Assembly (NCBI GenBank): GCA_038213835.1
Contig: JBBQSN010000006.1
Coordinates: 1 to 36,031 of the forward strand
Direction: 5' to 3'
DNA length: 36,031 nt
Source of the DNA: JBBQSN01 sp038213835
GTDB lineage: Bacteria > Actinomycetota > Actinomycetes > Actinomycetales > CAWJMD01
Positions within the stretch are counted from its first letter, which is position 1. Each line of letters starts with the position of its first letter. A program made the translations under genes and the position numbers. Shown here one piece after another: positions 29,207 through 36,031 of this stretch. The notes below the pieces were generated by a model that had not been told where the DNA came from, made no database searches, and saw only the letters and a list, made by a program, of their open reading frames with translations.

Positions 29207-30144
29207 GGCGTGGCCTCCTGGGTGGGTGCGGTGGTGCCGGTCTGCCCGGCGCCGCCGGTGCCGGCGGTCGGCTGCACCGGCTTCGCGTAGCGCAGGCCCA
29301 ACCGTCCGGTGGGGGGCAGCATCAGGTCGTCCGCCCCTCGGATGCTGACCTGGACCCCGTTGTTCTGCTCCAGCGAGGAGAGGTAGCGACCGGCGTCGGA
29401 GCGGGCGAAGGCGGTCTGCATCCGGGACGGGTCACCCACCGCCAGCACCTCGTACGGCCGTGCCAACGGGCGCAGGTCGACCAGGATGGCGTCGCCCGCG
29501 CCCCGGATCGCCGAGGTCGAGGTGAGCCGGTGGCCGTTGATGGAGATCGCTTCGGCGCCCGCGGCCCACAGCCCGTTGGTGACCTGCTGGAGATCGACGT
29601 CGAACACCTTGCCCTGGGCGATCTCCTCGTCCGTCCGGGGATCGCCGGGGACGGGTTCCTGGGACGCCAGCGAGTCGTCGAGGGTGTAGACGGCGCCCGG
29701 GCCGGTGGTCGCCGAGGTGCCGGCGAGCAGCCCGAGGAGCTGCACCCGTTCGAGCAGCGCGGCGTCCGAGCCGGCCAGCTCGGCGTCGCGCAGCGCGGCG
29801 ATCTCGACGTCGGCGGCCACGATCGAGGCCTCGCGAGCCTGCACCTCCTCGGTGCGGGTGGTGACCTGCTCGCGCAGCTGCTCGGCGGTGTCGACGGCTC
29901 GGGGGGTCCGCAGCTGCACCACCCCGGTGACCAGGACGAGGCCGGCGACGACCGACAGCAGCACGGTGAGCGGCACGCGCCGCCCCGACCGGGGGCTGCC
30001 CGCCCCAGCGGCCTGGCGGGCCCTGGCCGCGGCCGCGTACCCGGGGTCGAGGGGGCGCTCCATCACCTCCTTGAGCAGGGTCATCGAGGCGTCCGCCGCA
30101 CGGCGAGAGGCCGCCGGACGCGCGACCACCGGACGCGTGCTCAC
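29203..30144 (-). CDS. DUF881 family membrane-anchored protein (Rv1823-type)
   Basis: A 313-residue protein built like its downstream paralogue. A cytosolic N-terminus contains SMTLLKEVMERPLDPGYAA. One membrane segment lies at about residues 64-82 (PLTVLLSVVAGLVLVTGVVQL). A coiled coil with TAEQLREQVTTRTEEVQARE follows, then a DUF881 domain with GPGAVYTLDDS, LQQVTNGLWAAGAEAISING, IRGAGDAILVDLRPL and EQNNGVQVSIRGADDL. GTG 30144 is taken as start because it overlaps the pgsA stop by four bases (GTGA); the frame upstream lies inside pgsA. The C-terminal 25 residues are Gly/Thr-rich, low complexity. Confidence 0.9.
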   Translation of the reverse strand: MSTRPVVARPAASRRAADASMTLLKEVMERPLDPGYAAAARARQAAGAGSPRSGRRVPLTVLLSVVAGLVLVTGVVQLRTPRAVDTAEQLREQVTTRTEEVQAREASIVAADVEIAALRDAELAGSDAALLERVQLLGLLAGTSATTGPGAVYTLDDSLASQEPVPGDPRTDEEIAQGKVFDVDLQQVTNGLWAAGAEAISINGHRLTSTSAIRGAGDAILVDLRPLARPYEVLAVGDPSRMQTAFARSDAGRYLSSLEQNNGVQVSIRGADDLMLPPTGRLGLRYAKPVQPTAGTGGAGQTGTTAPTQEATP

Positions 30145-30728
30145 GTGGTGACCGCCTGCGGACGCGGGTTGGCACGCAGCAGCCGGCGCAGCTGGACCAC
30201 GTACAGGACGCCGGCCCACCAGTACAGACCCACACCCCACCACGCGAACGCCCAGCCGAGCGGCCGGGAGACCTCGGCCAGCGTGCTGCTGCCCTCGCCG
30301 AGCAGGATCAGCGGGAAGGCGTAGAGCAGGTTGAAGGTCGCGGCCTTGCCAAGGAAGTGCACCGGGAGCGACTCGAGGCCGAGCCGCTTGAGGAACGGGA
30401 TCATGCCGACCATCACGGCGTCGCGCGCGACCACCGCCGCCACCAGCCACCACGGGATGAAGTCGCGGTAGGCGAGCCCGAGCAGGGTCGAGAGGATGAA
30501 CAACCGGTCCGCCGCGGGGTCGAGCTTGGCACCGAGGTCGGAGACCTGGTTCCAGCGCCGGGCCAGCCAGCCGTCGAGGAAGTCGGTCAGGCCCGAGACG
30601 GCCAGCACGGCCAGCGCCAGGTAGTCGTACTCCGCGACGATGAGGAACGCGAAGACGGGCACGAGCAGCAACCGCCCGAAGCTGATGAGGTTCGGGACGG
30701 TCCAGACCTGGGCCGACGGCTGCTCCAC
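30141..30728 (-). CDS. pgsA: CDP-alcohol phosphatidyltransferase (PgsA2-type)
   Basis: About 195 residues. The CDP-alcohol phosphotransferase motif is complete: DGWLARRWNQVSDLGAKLDP followed by AAD. Several membrane helices follow. The enzyme moves a phosphatidyl group from CDP-diacylglycerol to an alcohol such as glycerol 3-phosphate; the exact acceptor of the Rv1822-type protein is not settled. I prefer GTG 30728 (EQPSAQVWTVPNLISFGRLL) because the upstream 20 codons use atypical third bases. The frame is open to 30788. It is the first gene of the coupled pgsA-DUF881-sbp-DUF881 chain. Confidence 0.9.
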   Translation of the reverse strand: MEQPSAQVWTVPNLISFGRLLLVPVFAFLIVAEYDYLALAVLAVSGLTDFLDGWLARRWNQVSDLGAKLDPAADRLFILSTLLGLAYRDFIPWWLVAAVVARDAVMVGMIPFLKRLGLESLPVHFLGKAATFNLLYAFPLILLGEGSSTLAEVSRPLGWAFAWWGVGLYWWAGVLYVVQLRRLLRANPRPQAVTT

Positions 30729-30798
30729 GCTGCCCAGGGTACGTGCGCGTGCGGCGGGGCCCTGCTGGTCGGGGACCGTGCGCATCACGGCTGCGAGG

Positions 30799-32073
30799 TC
30801 ACTGCGGGTCGTCGTCGAAGACGGCGATGGTGCCGCCGTAGGAGGCCACCCAGATCCGTTGCGTCAGTGCGTCGTAGGTGATGCCGATGGGGTGGTGGTC
30901 GACCGGCACGGACTCGAGCACCTCGAGGTCGGAGGTGCGCACGCGCGAGACCGTGTCGGACTCGTAGTTGACGACGAACAGGGCGGTGCCGTCGGCCGAC
31001 AGGGCCGCGCTGCGCGGCTGCGACCCGGTGGCCACGGTGCCGAGCACCTCGCCGGTGGTGGCGTCGATCTTGGCGACCCGGCCGTCCTTGTTGAGGGTCG
31101 CGAACAGCAGGCTGCCGTCGGGGGTGATGTTGAGGTGCCGCGGGCCGCGCCCGATGTCCTCGAACCACTCGAGCGACTCCTCGCCGGCGCCGGCTGCAGC
31201 AGCAGCGATGTCGACGACCGCGATCTCGCTGCCGCCCATGACCGCGACGTAGGCGGTGGAGGAGTCCGGCGAGATGGCGACTCCGCGGGGGTAGCGGCCG
31301 ATCGGGACCCGGGCGACCTCGGTCGCCTCGCCGTCGTTCGTGGCCACGACCGACAGGTCCCAGGTGCACCAGTTGGTGACCAGGACGTGCTCGCGGTCGG
31401 GCGTGACCTCGAGGAACTTCGGGACCGCGCCGACCTCGACGACCTCGGCGATCTCGAGGCTCTCGGTGTCGACCCGGTAGAGGAAGCTGGGGTCGATGCC
31501 GGTGTCGGGGTTGCAGACGTCGTCGCCGGGACGGTCGAAGCCGGGGCCGTACATCGAGTAGTTCGACACCCAGAGCTGGGACCCGTCCTTGCTGAACGCC
31601 GCTTCGACCGGCCCGCCCTTGACCTCCTCGGTCCACTCCTGGTGGCCGAAGTCGGCGGGGACGATCGTGTCGTCGATGGTCGACAGCAGCTTCCCGTTGC
31701 TGTTGAAGGCCGAGACGGTGTGCGTGTAGATCATGTTCTGCGCCACGACCAGGCCCGTGCCGGAGGCCACGACGGACTTGGGCGTGAGGTCCCCGGAGAG
31801 CTCGTCGAGCTTGACCAGCTGCCGGTCCTCGCTGGGGACGTCGGACAGCGGGCCGCGCTCGGGCAGCGGGCCCGGCTCGAGGACGGGCGCGGGCGGTTCG
31901 CTGGGCGCCGCAGACGTCTCCGGTGCTGGGTCGCCGGCCGTCGTGCTCTGCCGCGCCACGGACACCGCGCCGTCGCCGACGGGGTCGGGCTCCCCGCCGC
32001 CGCAGGCCGCCAGGGTGGCGACGACGGCCAGCGCGGTCAGGCCGGCCACGATCGGCCTCGGACGGTGCTGCAT
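30799..32073 (-). CDS. Lipoprotein with YncE-like seven-bladed beta-propeller
   Basis: A 424-residue secreted lipoprotein. The signal peptide (about residues 1-24) ends in the lipobox LAAC before GGGEPDP; a Pro/Ser/Glu-rich linker follows to about 75. The rest is a beta-propeller of YVTN/YncE type, with repeated blades such as PRGVAISPDSSTAYVAVMGG, GPRHLNITPDGSLLFATLNKDG, PRSAALSADGTALFVVNYES and HPIGITYDALTQRIWVASYGG. Three cysteines in the propeller could form a disulfide. The ligand is unknown. ATG 32073 was chosen because of the signal peptide and a GGGGAGG site. It precedes pgsA by 70 bp but is probably a separate function. Confidence 0.88.
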   Translation of the reverse strand: MQHRPRPIVAGLTALAVVATLAACGGGEPDPVGDGAVSVARQSTTAGDPAPETSAAPSEPPAPVLEPGPLPERGPLSDVPSEDRQLVKLDELSGDLTPKSVVASGTGLVVAQNMIYTHTVSAFNSNGKLLSTIDDTIVPADFGHQEWTEEVKGGPVEAAFSKDGSQLWVSNYSMYGPGFDRPGDDVCNPDTGIDPSFLYRVDTESLEIAEVVEVGAVPKFLEVTPDREHVLVTNWCTWDLSVVATNDGEATEVARVPIGRYPRGVAISPDSSTAYVAVMGGSEIAVVDIAAAAAGAGEESLEWFEDIGRGPRHLNITPDGSLLFATLNKDGRVAKIDATTGEVLGTVATGSQPRSAALSADGTALFVVNYESDTVSRVRTSDLEVLESVPVDHHPIGITYDALTQRIWVASYGGTIAVFDDDPQ

Positions 32074-32199
32074 CAGGTGGTCCCCTCCCCTGTCGACGCC
32101 CACCATGGTAGGTGCCGGTCCCGACGGCACGAGCCACCGTCGCGGGCGGGTCGCGGCCCGGTTCCACGGTCGGCGCGACGGGGACCCCTGCGTCGACGC

Positions 32200-32697
32200 T
32201 CACCGCCGCGCACCAGGCTCGGCTGGACCCGCAGCGGGGACGACGGCCCCATGAGCGCCTCGATCGGCCGGTTGCCCGTGCGGATCGCGGTCCTCCCCCG
32301 CCGTCCCAGCCCCCTCCTGGGTGCGCAGGAGGCCGACCCGCTCCCCGACGTCCAGGGGCCGTGGACGACCGGTCGCGAGGTGCCACAGGACGACCACCAC
32401 CCGGGCCCGGGCGCGCTCGACGCCGTCGGGGGTCGTGATCCTCGCCCGCAGCGTGATGCTCGTCCTGCCGACCCGCTCGACCACGTGCTGCACGTGCACC
32501 TCGCCGTGCCCCGGCCCGATGGGCGCGAGGTAGTCGATCTCGACGCGGACGACCACGTGATCCGAGGGGTCCTGGACGCCGACCCCGCCGAGGAACCGGG
32601 AGCGCGCCTCGTCCAGCAGGGTCAGGTAGGTGGCGTGGTAGACGTGACCGATCGCGTCGACGTCGACCCAGCGGAGCGGGACGGGCACGTGGTCCAT
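32200..32697 (-). CDS. Acyl-CoA thioesterase, 4HBT (hot-dog) family
   Basis: A 165-residue hot-dog-fold protein. It opens VPLRWVDVDAIGHVYHATYL, where the aspartate of VDVDAIGHV is the catalytic position of the 4-hydroxybenzoyl-CoA thioesterase type. LDEARSRFL and VRVEIDYLAPIGPGH follow. Such enzymes hydrolyse acyl-CoA esters in the cytosol; the acyl group is not predictable. After about residue 130 the chain continues with a charged extension not usual for the family. ATG 32697 is chosen at the conserved opening; a CAGGGT box stands six bases before it. It lies 40 bp after the P-loop gene on the same strand. Confidence 0.88.
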   Translation of the reverse strand: MDHVPVPLRWVDVDAIGHVYHATYLTLLDEARSRFLGGVGVQDPSDHVVVRVEIDYLAPIGPGHGEVHVQHVVERVGRTSITLRARITTPDGVERARARVVVVLWHLATGRPRPLDVGERVGLLRTQEGAGTAGEDRDPHGQPADRGAHGAVVPAAGPAEPGARR

Positions 32698-32737
32698 CCG
32701 ATCACCCTGGCAGACCCGGTTCCGGCCGGTCGGCCGG

Positions 32738-33250
32738 CTACGCCCGGCACGCCTGCTGCAGGCCGTGCTCGGCCACGAGCGCCGCCACCTCGTCCTGGGC
32801 CGTGACCGAGGTGTCGACCACGAGGCAGGCGCCCGCCAGCAGCAGCGGCTCGACGACATCGCGCAGCTCGAGCTCGCGGCTCAGCTCGTCCGGGGCCTTG
32901 CCGAAGTCGCTGGTGGTGCGGGTCGCCAACCGGTGGACCGCGACGGCGGTGGGCACGGTGAGCAGGACGACGTGCTCGAGCAGGCCGTAGAACGTCCCCT
33001 GGTTCGACGAGGTGCCCGAGACGAAGAGCAGGCCGTCCGCCTCGTCGAGCAGCCGACGCACCCGGCCCGCGTGCCAGCGCCAGTCGGTGGCGTCGGCTCC
33101 CGCCTCCGCCCAGGCCGAGTCGTCCGGCACCCGCTCGGACCAGCCGTCGGCGTCCAGGTCGACCGCCCGGTGCCCGCCCGCGACCAGGGCCAGCACGGTG
33201 CTGGACTTGCCGGTCGCGGACATGCCGGTGATCAGGGTGCGGGTCGTCAC
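32738..33250 (-). CDS. P-loop NTPase / kinase-like protein
   Basis: A 170-residue AAA_33/shikimate-kinase-like protein. The Walker A loop is GMSATGKSS (residues 9-17), followed by AVDLDADGW (an acidic substrate-binding strand), LLFVSGTSSNQGTFY, a lid rich in Arg near HRLATRTTSDFGKAPDEL, and LVVDTSVTAQDEVAAL. It probably phosphorylates a small molecule, but the substrate is unknown. GTG 33250 has GGGAGG seven bases upstream; the frame upstream is not coding. It is divergent from the MFS exporter gene (73-bp gap) and followed by the thioesterase gene. Confidence 0.85.
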   Translation of the reverse strand: MTTRTLITGMSATGKSSTVLALVAGGHRAVDLDADGWSERVPDDSAWAEAGADATDWRWHAGRVRRLLDEADGLLFVSGTSSNQGTFYGLLEHVVLLTVPTAVAVHRLATRTTSDFGKAPDELSRELELRDVVEPLLLAGACLVVDTSVTAQDEVAALVAEHGLQQACRA

Positions 33251-33323
33251 GCCCCAGCCTCCCACCTGCCGGACGCGAACGGAGGTGCTCGCGGGTACCG
33301 GTCCCACGTAGGCTCCGGCGATC

Positions 33324-34583
33324 GTGAGCCGTCTGGTCGAGAGAGTCGTCCCCGCACGCCTCGGCACCAGCTTCCGCTGGCTGCTGGGGTCGTCGTGGAC
33401 CACGAACCTCGGCGACGGGATCACCCTGGCGGCCGGCCCCCTGCTGGTCGCCTCGCGCACCGACCAGCCGTTCGTGGTGGCCCTGGCCGCCACCGTGCAG
33501 TGGCTGCCGCCGCTGGTGTTCGGGCTCTGGGCGGGGGTGCTCACCGACCGGCTGGACCGGCGCCGGCTCGTCGTCCTGGTCGACCTCGCCCGGGTCCTGG
33601 TGCTGGCCCTGCTCGCGGTCGCGGTGGCGCTCGACACCTCGCCGATCGTGCTCGTGCTGGCGGCCCTGTTCGTCCTCGGGACGGCGGAGACCTTCGCCGA
33701 CACCGCGTCCTCGACGATGCTGCCGATGCTGGTGCTCCGCGACGACCTCGCACTGGCCAACTCGCGGCTGCAGGCCGGCTTCATCACCGTGAACCAGCTG
33801 GCCGGGCCGCCCATCGGTGCGGCGCTGTTCGCCGCCGGGCAGGCGCTGCCGTTCGCCGGCACCGCGGCGCTGATCGCGCTCGGCGTCGTCCAGGTCGCCC
33901 GCGTGGTGCTGCCGCCCCACGGCACCGCGGGCAGCGGACCCAGGCGGGTGCGCGAGGACGTCGTCGAGGGCGTGCGCTGGGTCTGGCGCCACGCCGCGGT
34001 CCGCACCCTGGTGCTGACCATCCTGATCTTCAACGTGACCTTCGGGGCCGCGTGGTCGGTGCTCGTGCTGTACGCCACGCAGCGACTCGGCATGGGACCG
34101 TTGGGGTTCGGCCTCATCACCACCGTCGGTGCGCTCGGTGGGCTGCTCGGGATCGTCGGCTACGGCTGGCTCACGGCCCACGTCAGCCTGGCGAACCTGA
34201 TGCGCATCGGCCTGGTGATCGAGACCGTGACGCACCTCGCGCTGGCGATCACGACCACCCCCTGGGTGGCCCTGGCGATCTTCGTCGTCTTCGGCGCGCA
34301 CGCGTTCGTGTGGGGGACGACGTCGGTGACGGTGCGGCAGCGCGCCGTCCCGACCTCGCTGCAGGGACGCGTCGGCAGCGTCAACCTCGTCGGCGTGATG
34401 GGTGGGCTGGTGGTCGGCTCCGGCATCGGCGGCCTGCTCGCCCAGCACTACGGGGTGACAGCGCCGTTCTGGTTCGCGTTCGCTGGGTCCGCGGTGTTCG
34501 TGGTGCTGATCTGGAAGCAGCTGCGCCACATCGCGCACGCCGACGCCCAGGACGGCCCGTACCCCGGCGAGCTGCCGGCCTGA
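33324..34583 (+). CDS. MFS transporter (EntS/MFS_3-like exporter)
   Basis: A 419-residue integral membrane protein with about 12 membrane helices. The pattern is that of the MFS_3/EntS group of drug or siderophore exporters: FRWLLGSSWTTNLGDGI, then GPLLVAS, the loop-2/3 motif AGVLTDRLDRRRLVVLVDLAR, GTAETFADTASSTMLPMLV, and ITVNQLAGPPIGAALF. In the second half are WVWRHAAVRTLVLTI and GVMGGLVVGSGIGGLLAQHYG. Substrate unknown; expulsion of a small molecule by proton antiport is the family role. The start is GTG 33324, with a TAGGCT box 9 bases upstream and no clear ribosome site. Confidence 0.92.
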   Translation: MSRLVERVVPARLGTSFRWLLGSSWTTNLGDGITLAAGPLLVASRTDQPFVVALAATVQWLPPLVFGLWAGVLTDRLDRRRLVVLVDLARVLVLALLAVAVALDTSPIVLVLAALFVLGTAETFADTASSTMLPMLVLRDDLALANSRLQAGFITVNQLAGPPIGAALFAAGQALPFAGTAALIALGVVQVARVVLPPHGTAGSGPRRVREDVVEGVRWVWRHAAVRTLVLTILIFNVTFGAAWSVLVLYATQRLGMGPLGFGLITTVGALGGLLGIVGYGWLTAHVSLANLMRIGLVIETVTHLALAITTTPWVALAIFVVFGAHAFVWGTTSVTVRQRAVPTSLQGRVGSVNLVGVMGGLVVGSGIGGLLAQHYGVTAPFWFAFAGSAVFVVLIWKQLRHIAHADAQDGPYPGELPA

Positions 34584-34603
34584 GCGCGGCCGCCGCGGCC
34601 CCC

Positions 34604-35470
34604 TCAGGCGGTGGCGAGCACCTCTCGCAGCCGCTCGGCGAAGGCGTCCGGCTCGCCGGCCCGGCCGTACTCGCCGCCGAGGAAGCCGCCGTGGTCGCCC
34701 GGGAACATCGCGACCGGTGTGCCCAGCCGCTCGGCCACCGCCAGGGCACCGCGGTGCGCCATCTCGCCCTCGGAGCCCTCGCCCGCCGCGATCACGACCC
34801 GGGTGGACGCTGCCCTGACGGCCTCGAGGTCGTGCTGGTGGTGGGTGCACGTCAGCATGTTCTGCCCGAGCAGCACGTCGTCGCGGGATCCGTCGTCCTC
34901 GGTAGGGAGCCCGAACACCGCCGGGTCGGGCCCGGGGCCGCCGGGCAGCTCGTCCGGGAAGAGGCCCTTGTGGGTGACGGCGGAGATGAACCTCGCCATC
35001 GCGGCGCCCATGCCGTCGCGCTGGTAGGTGTCGCTGATGTCGCGGCAGACGGCCAGGGCGCCGACCCGGTCCGGCAGCAGGTCGGCGGCGGGCGGCTCGT
35101 GGGCCACCAGGGTGCTCACGTCGTCCGGGTGCGCGGCGACCAGGGCGAGCGCGTTGACCGCACCCCCGCTGCTGGCGAAGACGTCGACCGGCCCGGCGTC
35201 CAGGGCCTGGACCAGCCGGTGCAGGTCGTCGGCGTGCAGGTCCGGCGTCGACTGCATCGCGGGGTCCGTGCGCTCGCTGCGCTCGACCCCGCGCGGGTCG
35301 TAGGTGACGACCGTCCGGTCGGGGAAGTGCGAGGCCAGCGTGACGAACCCGCCCGCCCCCATCGGCGAGCCGATCATCAGCAGGACACTGGCGTCGCCCT
35401 CGGCGGGACGCACGTCGTAGTGCAGGACGGCGCCGGGGACGTCGACGGTGTGGTGGGTGGTGGCGGTCAT
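34604..35470 (-). CDS. Alpha/beta hydrolase
   Basis: A 288-residue alpha/beta-hydrolase-fold protein. VLLMIGSPMGAGGF carries the oxyanion region, VVTYDPRGVERSERTD the second motif, and DVFASSGGAVNALAL the nucleophile elbow, with S101 as the likely nucleophile. The elbow is A-S-S-G-G rather than the classic G-x-S-x-G. The general acid is probably in the VIAAGEGSEG region and the His in FPGDHGGFLG. Substrate unknown. ATG 35470 has an AGGAG site. An inverted repeat at 35506-35542 lies just upstream, and the gene is convergent with the MFS gene (20-bp gap). Confidence 0.9.
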   Translation of the reverse strand: MTATTHHTVDVPGAVLHYDVRPAEGDASVLLMIGSPMGAGGFVTLASHFPDRTVVTYDPRGVERSERTDPAMQSTPDLHADDLHRLVQALDAGPVDVFASSGGAVNALALVAAHPDDVSTLVAHEPPAADLLPDRVGALAVCRDISDTYQRDGMGAAMARFISAVTHKGLFPDELPGGPGPDPAVFGLPTEDDGSRDDVLLGQNMLTCTHHQHDLEAVRAASTRVVIAAGEGSEGEMAHRGALAVAERLGTPVAMFPGDHGGFLGGEYGRAGEPDAFAERLREVLATA

Positions 35471-35505
35471 GGCGTGCTCCTGGGGGATGCGTGCTGCGAG
35501 GTGGT

Positions 35506-35542
35506 GCCGATCAGACCGGCGCCGCCCCCAGAACTGATCGGC
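35506..35542. promoter_or_regulatory. Inverted repeat, possible operator of the hydrolase gene
   Basis: GCCGATCAG (35506-35514) and CTGATCGGC (35534-35542) are perfect inverted copies, 19 bases apart, about 36 bases before the hydrolase start. The gap and symmetry suit a dimeric regulator. No regulator gene is adjacent. Confidence 0.45.
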
Positions 35543-35583
35543 CTCCGCGAGGCGGGCCCTGCCTGCTCCACCCCGGACGTGAC

Positions 35584-35619
35584 CAAGGCCCGAACCCGAC
35601 TCCGTGGGTTCGGGCCTTG
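35584..35619 (-). terminator. Perfect 14-bp hairpin terminator after tRNA-Pro
   Basis: CAAGGCCCGAACCC (35584-35597) and GGGTTCGGGCCTTG (35606-35619) form a 14-base perfect stem with an eight-base loop. It lies 24 bases past the tRNA 3' end on the minus strand. It is the strongest terminator in the window. Confidence 0.85.
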
Positions 35620-35643
35620 CCGATGTCCTGAGACATCACACGG

Positions 35644-35717
35644 TCGGGCTGACAGGATTTGAACCTGCGACCCCCTGACCCCCAGTCAGGTGCGCTACCA
35701 AGCTGCGCTACAGCCCG
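35644..35717 (-). tRNA. tRNA-Pro (anticodon GGG)
   Basis: A 74-base tRNA on the minus strand. The acceptor stem pairs CGGGCTG (35717-35711) with CAGCCCG, discriminator A. The D-arm reads TAGCGCAGCTTGGTAGCGCA. The anticodon stem CCTGA/TCAGG holds the loop CTGGGGG, giving anticodon GGG. The T-arm has GGTTCAAATCC. The CCA end is not encoded. A strong hairpin terminator follows. Confidence 0.97.
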
Positions 35718-35747
35718 ATGCCCGCCGGTCTCCCAGCGGGCGGAGAA

Positions 35748-35753
35748 AGACTA
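35748..35753 (-). promoter_or_regulatory. Candidate -10 box TAGTCT of tRNA-Pro
   Basis: TAGTCT on the minus strand would start transcription about 24 bases before the tRNA 5' end. A small hairpin, GCCCGC/GCGGGC (35720-35725 with 35736-35741), lies in this leader and could alternatively end der transcription. Confidence 0.4.
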
Positions 35754-35781
35754 CCGGACGCCCGGCACCCTCCTCGACGGC

Positions 35782-36031
35782 CTATCGGCGCCGCTTCTCC
35801 CTGACCCGGACGCTCAGCTCGATGGGCGAGCCCTCGAACCCGAAGGTCTCGCGCAGGCGCCGCTCGATGAACCGCCGGTACCCCGCCTCGATGAAGCCGG
35901 ACGCGAACACGACGAACCGCGGGGGCCGCGTGGACGGCTGCGTCGCGAACAGGATCCGGGGCTGCTTGCCACCCCGCACCGGGTGCGGGTGGGCGGCCAC
36001 GAGCTCGCCGAAGAAGGCGTTGAGGCGTCCG
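35782..36031 (-). CDS. der: GTPase Der, C-terminal end (partial)
   Basis: The last 82 residues of a double-GTPase ribosome-assembly factor (EngA/Der). The visible part is the KH-like C-terminal domain: GRLNAFFGELVAAHPHP, RGGKQPRILFATQPSTRPP, FVVFASGFIEAGYRRFIE, and the ending GSPIELSVRVREKRRR. The gene runs off the right edge, so both GTPase domains are outside the window. Der binds the 50S subunit and is needed for its late maturation. The stop codon is at 35782-35784; tRNA-Pro follows on the same strand. Confidence 0.95.
   Translation of the reverse strand, partial: GRLNAFFGELVAAHPHPVRGGKQPRILFATQPSTRPPRFVVFASGFIEAGYRRFIERRLRETFGFEGSPIELSVRVREKRRR

Noticed and set aside
30141..30788. Using the longest pgsA frame
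   Set aside because: The extra 20 residues have atypical codons and no ribosome site; the conserved part begins at 30728. The choice is not certain.
1..36031. CRISPR arrays, insertion sequences, prophage or integrase genes, rRNA
   Set aside because: No regularly spaced repeats, transposase, recombinase or phage motifs, and no rRNA segments were found on either strand by reading.

Overview
The window is a very GC-rich stretch of actinobacterial chromosome. Nothing in it looks like phage, an insertion sequence, a plasmid or a CRISPR array. The block from gcvP to pgsA has the same gene order as Mycobacterium tuberculosis Rv1832 to Rv1822: gcvP, MerR, DUF151 nuclease, MerR/FtsR, GarA, gcvH, DUF881, small basic protein, DUF881, pgsA. 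Together with sigK/rskA, an MT0933-type antitoxin and several leaderless genes this points to Actinomycetia. From protein style I lean towards Propionibacteriales (Nocardioidaceae, Aeromicrobium/Nocardioides-like), but that placement is an inference.

Layout. 1-2.1 kb: a membrane protein whose N-terminus looks borrowed from a medium-chain dehydrogenase, a divergent TetR regulator with a repeated palindromic operator between them, and a SnoaL-like protein. 2.1-6.0 kb: a spore-photoproduct-lyase-family radical SAM protein; then a minus-strand pair made of an RNase H-fold/(p)ppGpp-synthetase fusion followed by a DksA/TraR zinc-finger protein; then a VOC protein. 6.1-9.3 kb: a 68-bp imperfect inverted repeat, a sugar-phosphate epimerase coupled to a YciO-like protein, two small membrane proteins and a divergent histidine phosphatase. 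9.3-15.7 kb: a flavin-reductase-fold protein behind pyruvate carboxylase, a second one that reads through over an antisense MT0933-type antitoxin, and a glutamate-cysteine ligase family enzyme. 15.8-21.6 kb: sbcD-sbcC, then sigK-rskA behind a promoter matching the SigK consensus. 21.7-30.7 kb: glycine cleavage and envelope/cell-division genes. 30.8-35.5 kb: a beta-propeller lipoprotein, a thioesterase, a P-loop protein, an MFS exporter and an alpha/beta hydrolase. 35.6-36.0 kb: a terminator, tRNA-Pro(GGG) and the 3' end of der.

How the genes work together. GcvP and GcvH are two of the four glycine-cleavage proteins, and gcvP is preceded by a glycine riboswitch. GarA in mycobacteria switches 2-oxoglutarate metabolism, and pyruvate carboxylase feeds oxaloacetate, so central carbon and nitrogen flux is a recurring theme. 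SbcCD is a DNA-end nuclease; with the photolyase-like radical SAM protein it gives a DNA-repair theme. The most unusual local unit is the alarmone-synthetase fusion plus DksA-like protein at 3.4-5.5 kb: an enzyme that may make (p)ppGpp beside a member of the family through which ppGpp acts on RNA polymerase in proteobacteria.

Regulation visible in the DNA: a TANNNT -10 box six or seven bases from the start codon at several genes, including a 23-bp divergent intergenic region with overlapping -10 boxes; a SigK-type promoter; a TTGACC-N17-TACCGT promoter before one MerR gene; a glycine riboswitch; and several strong hairpins.
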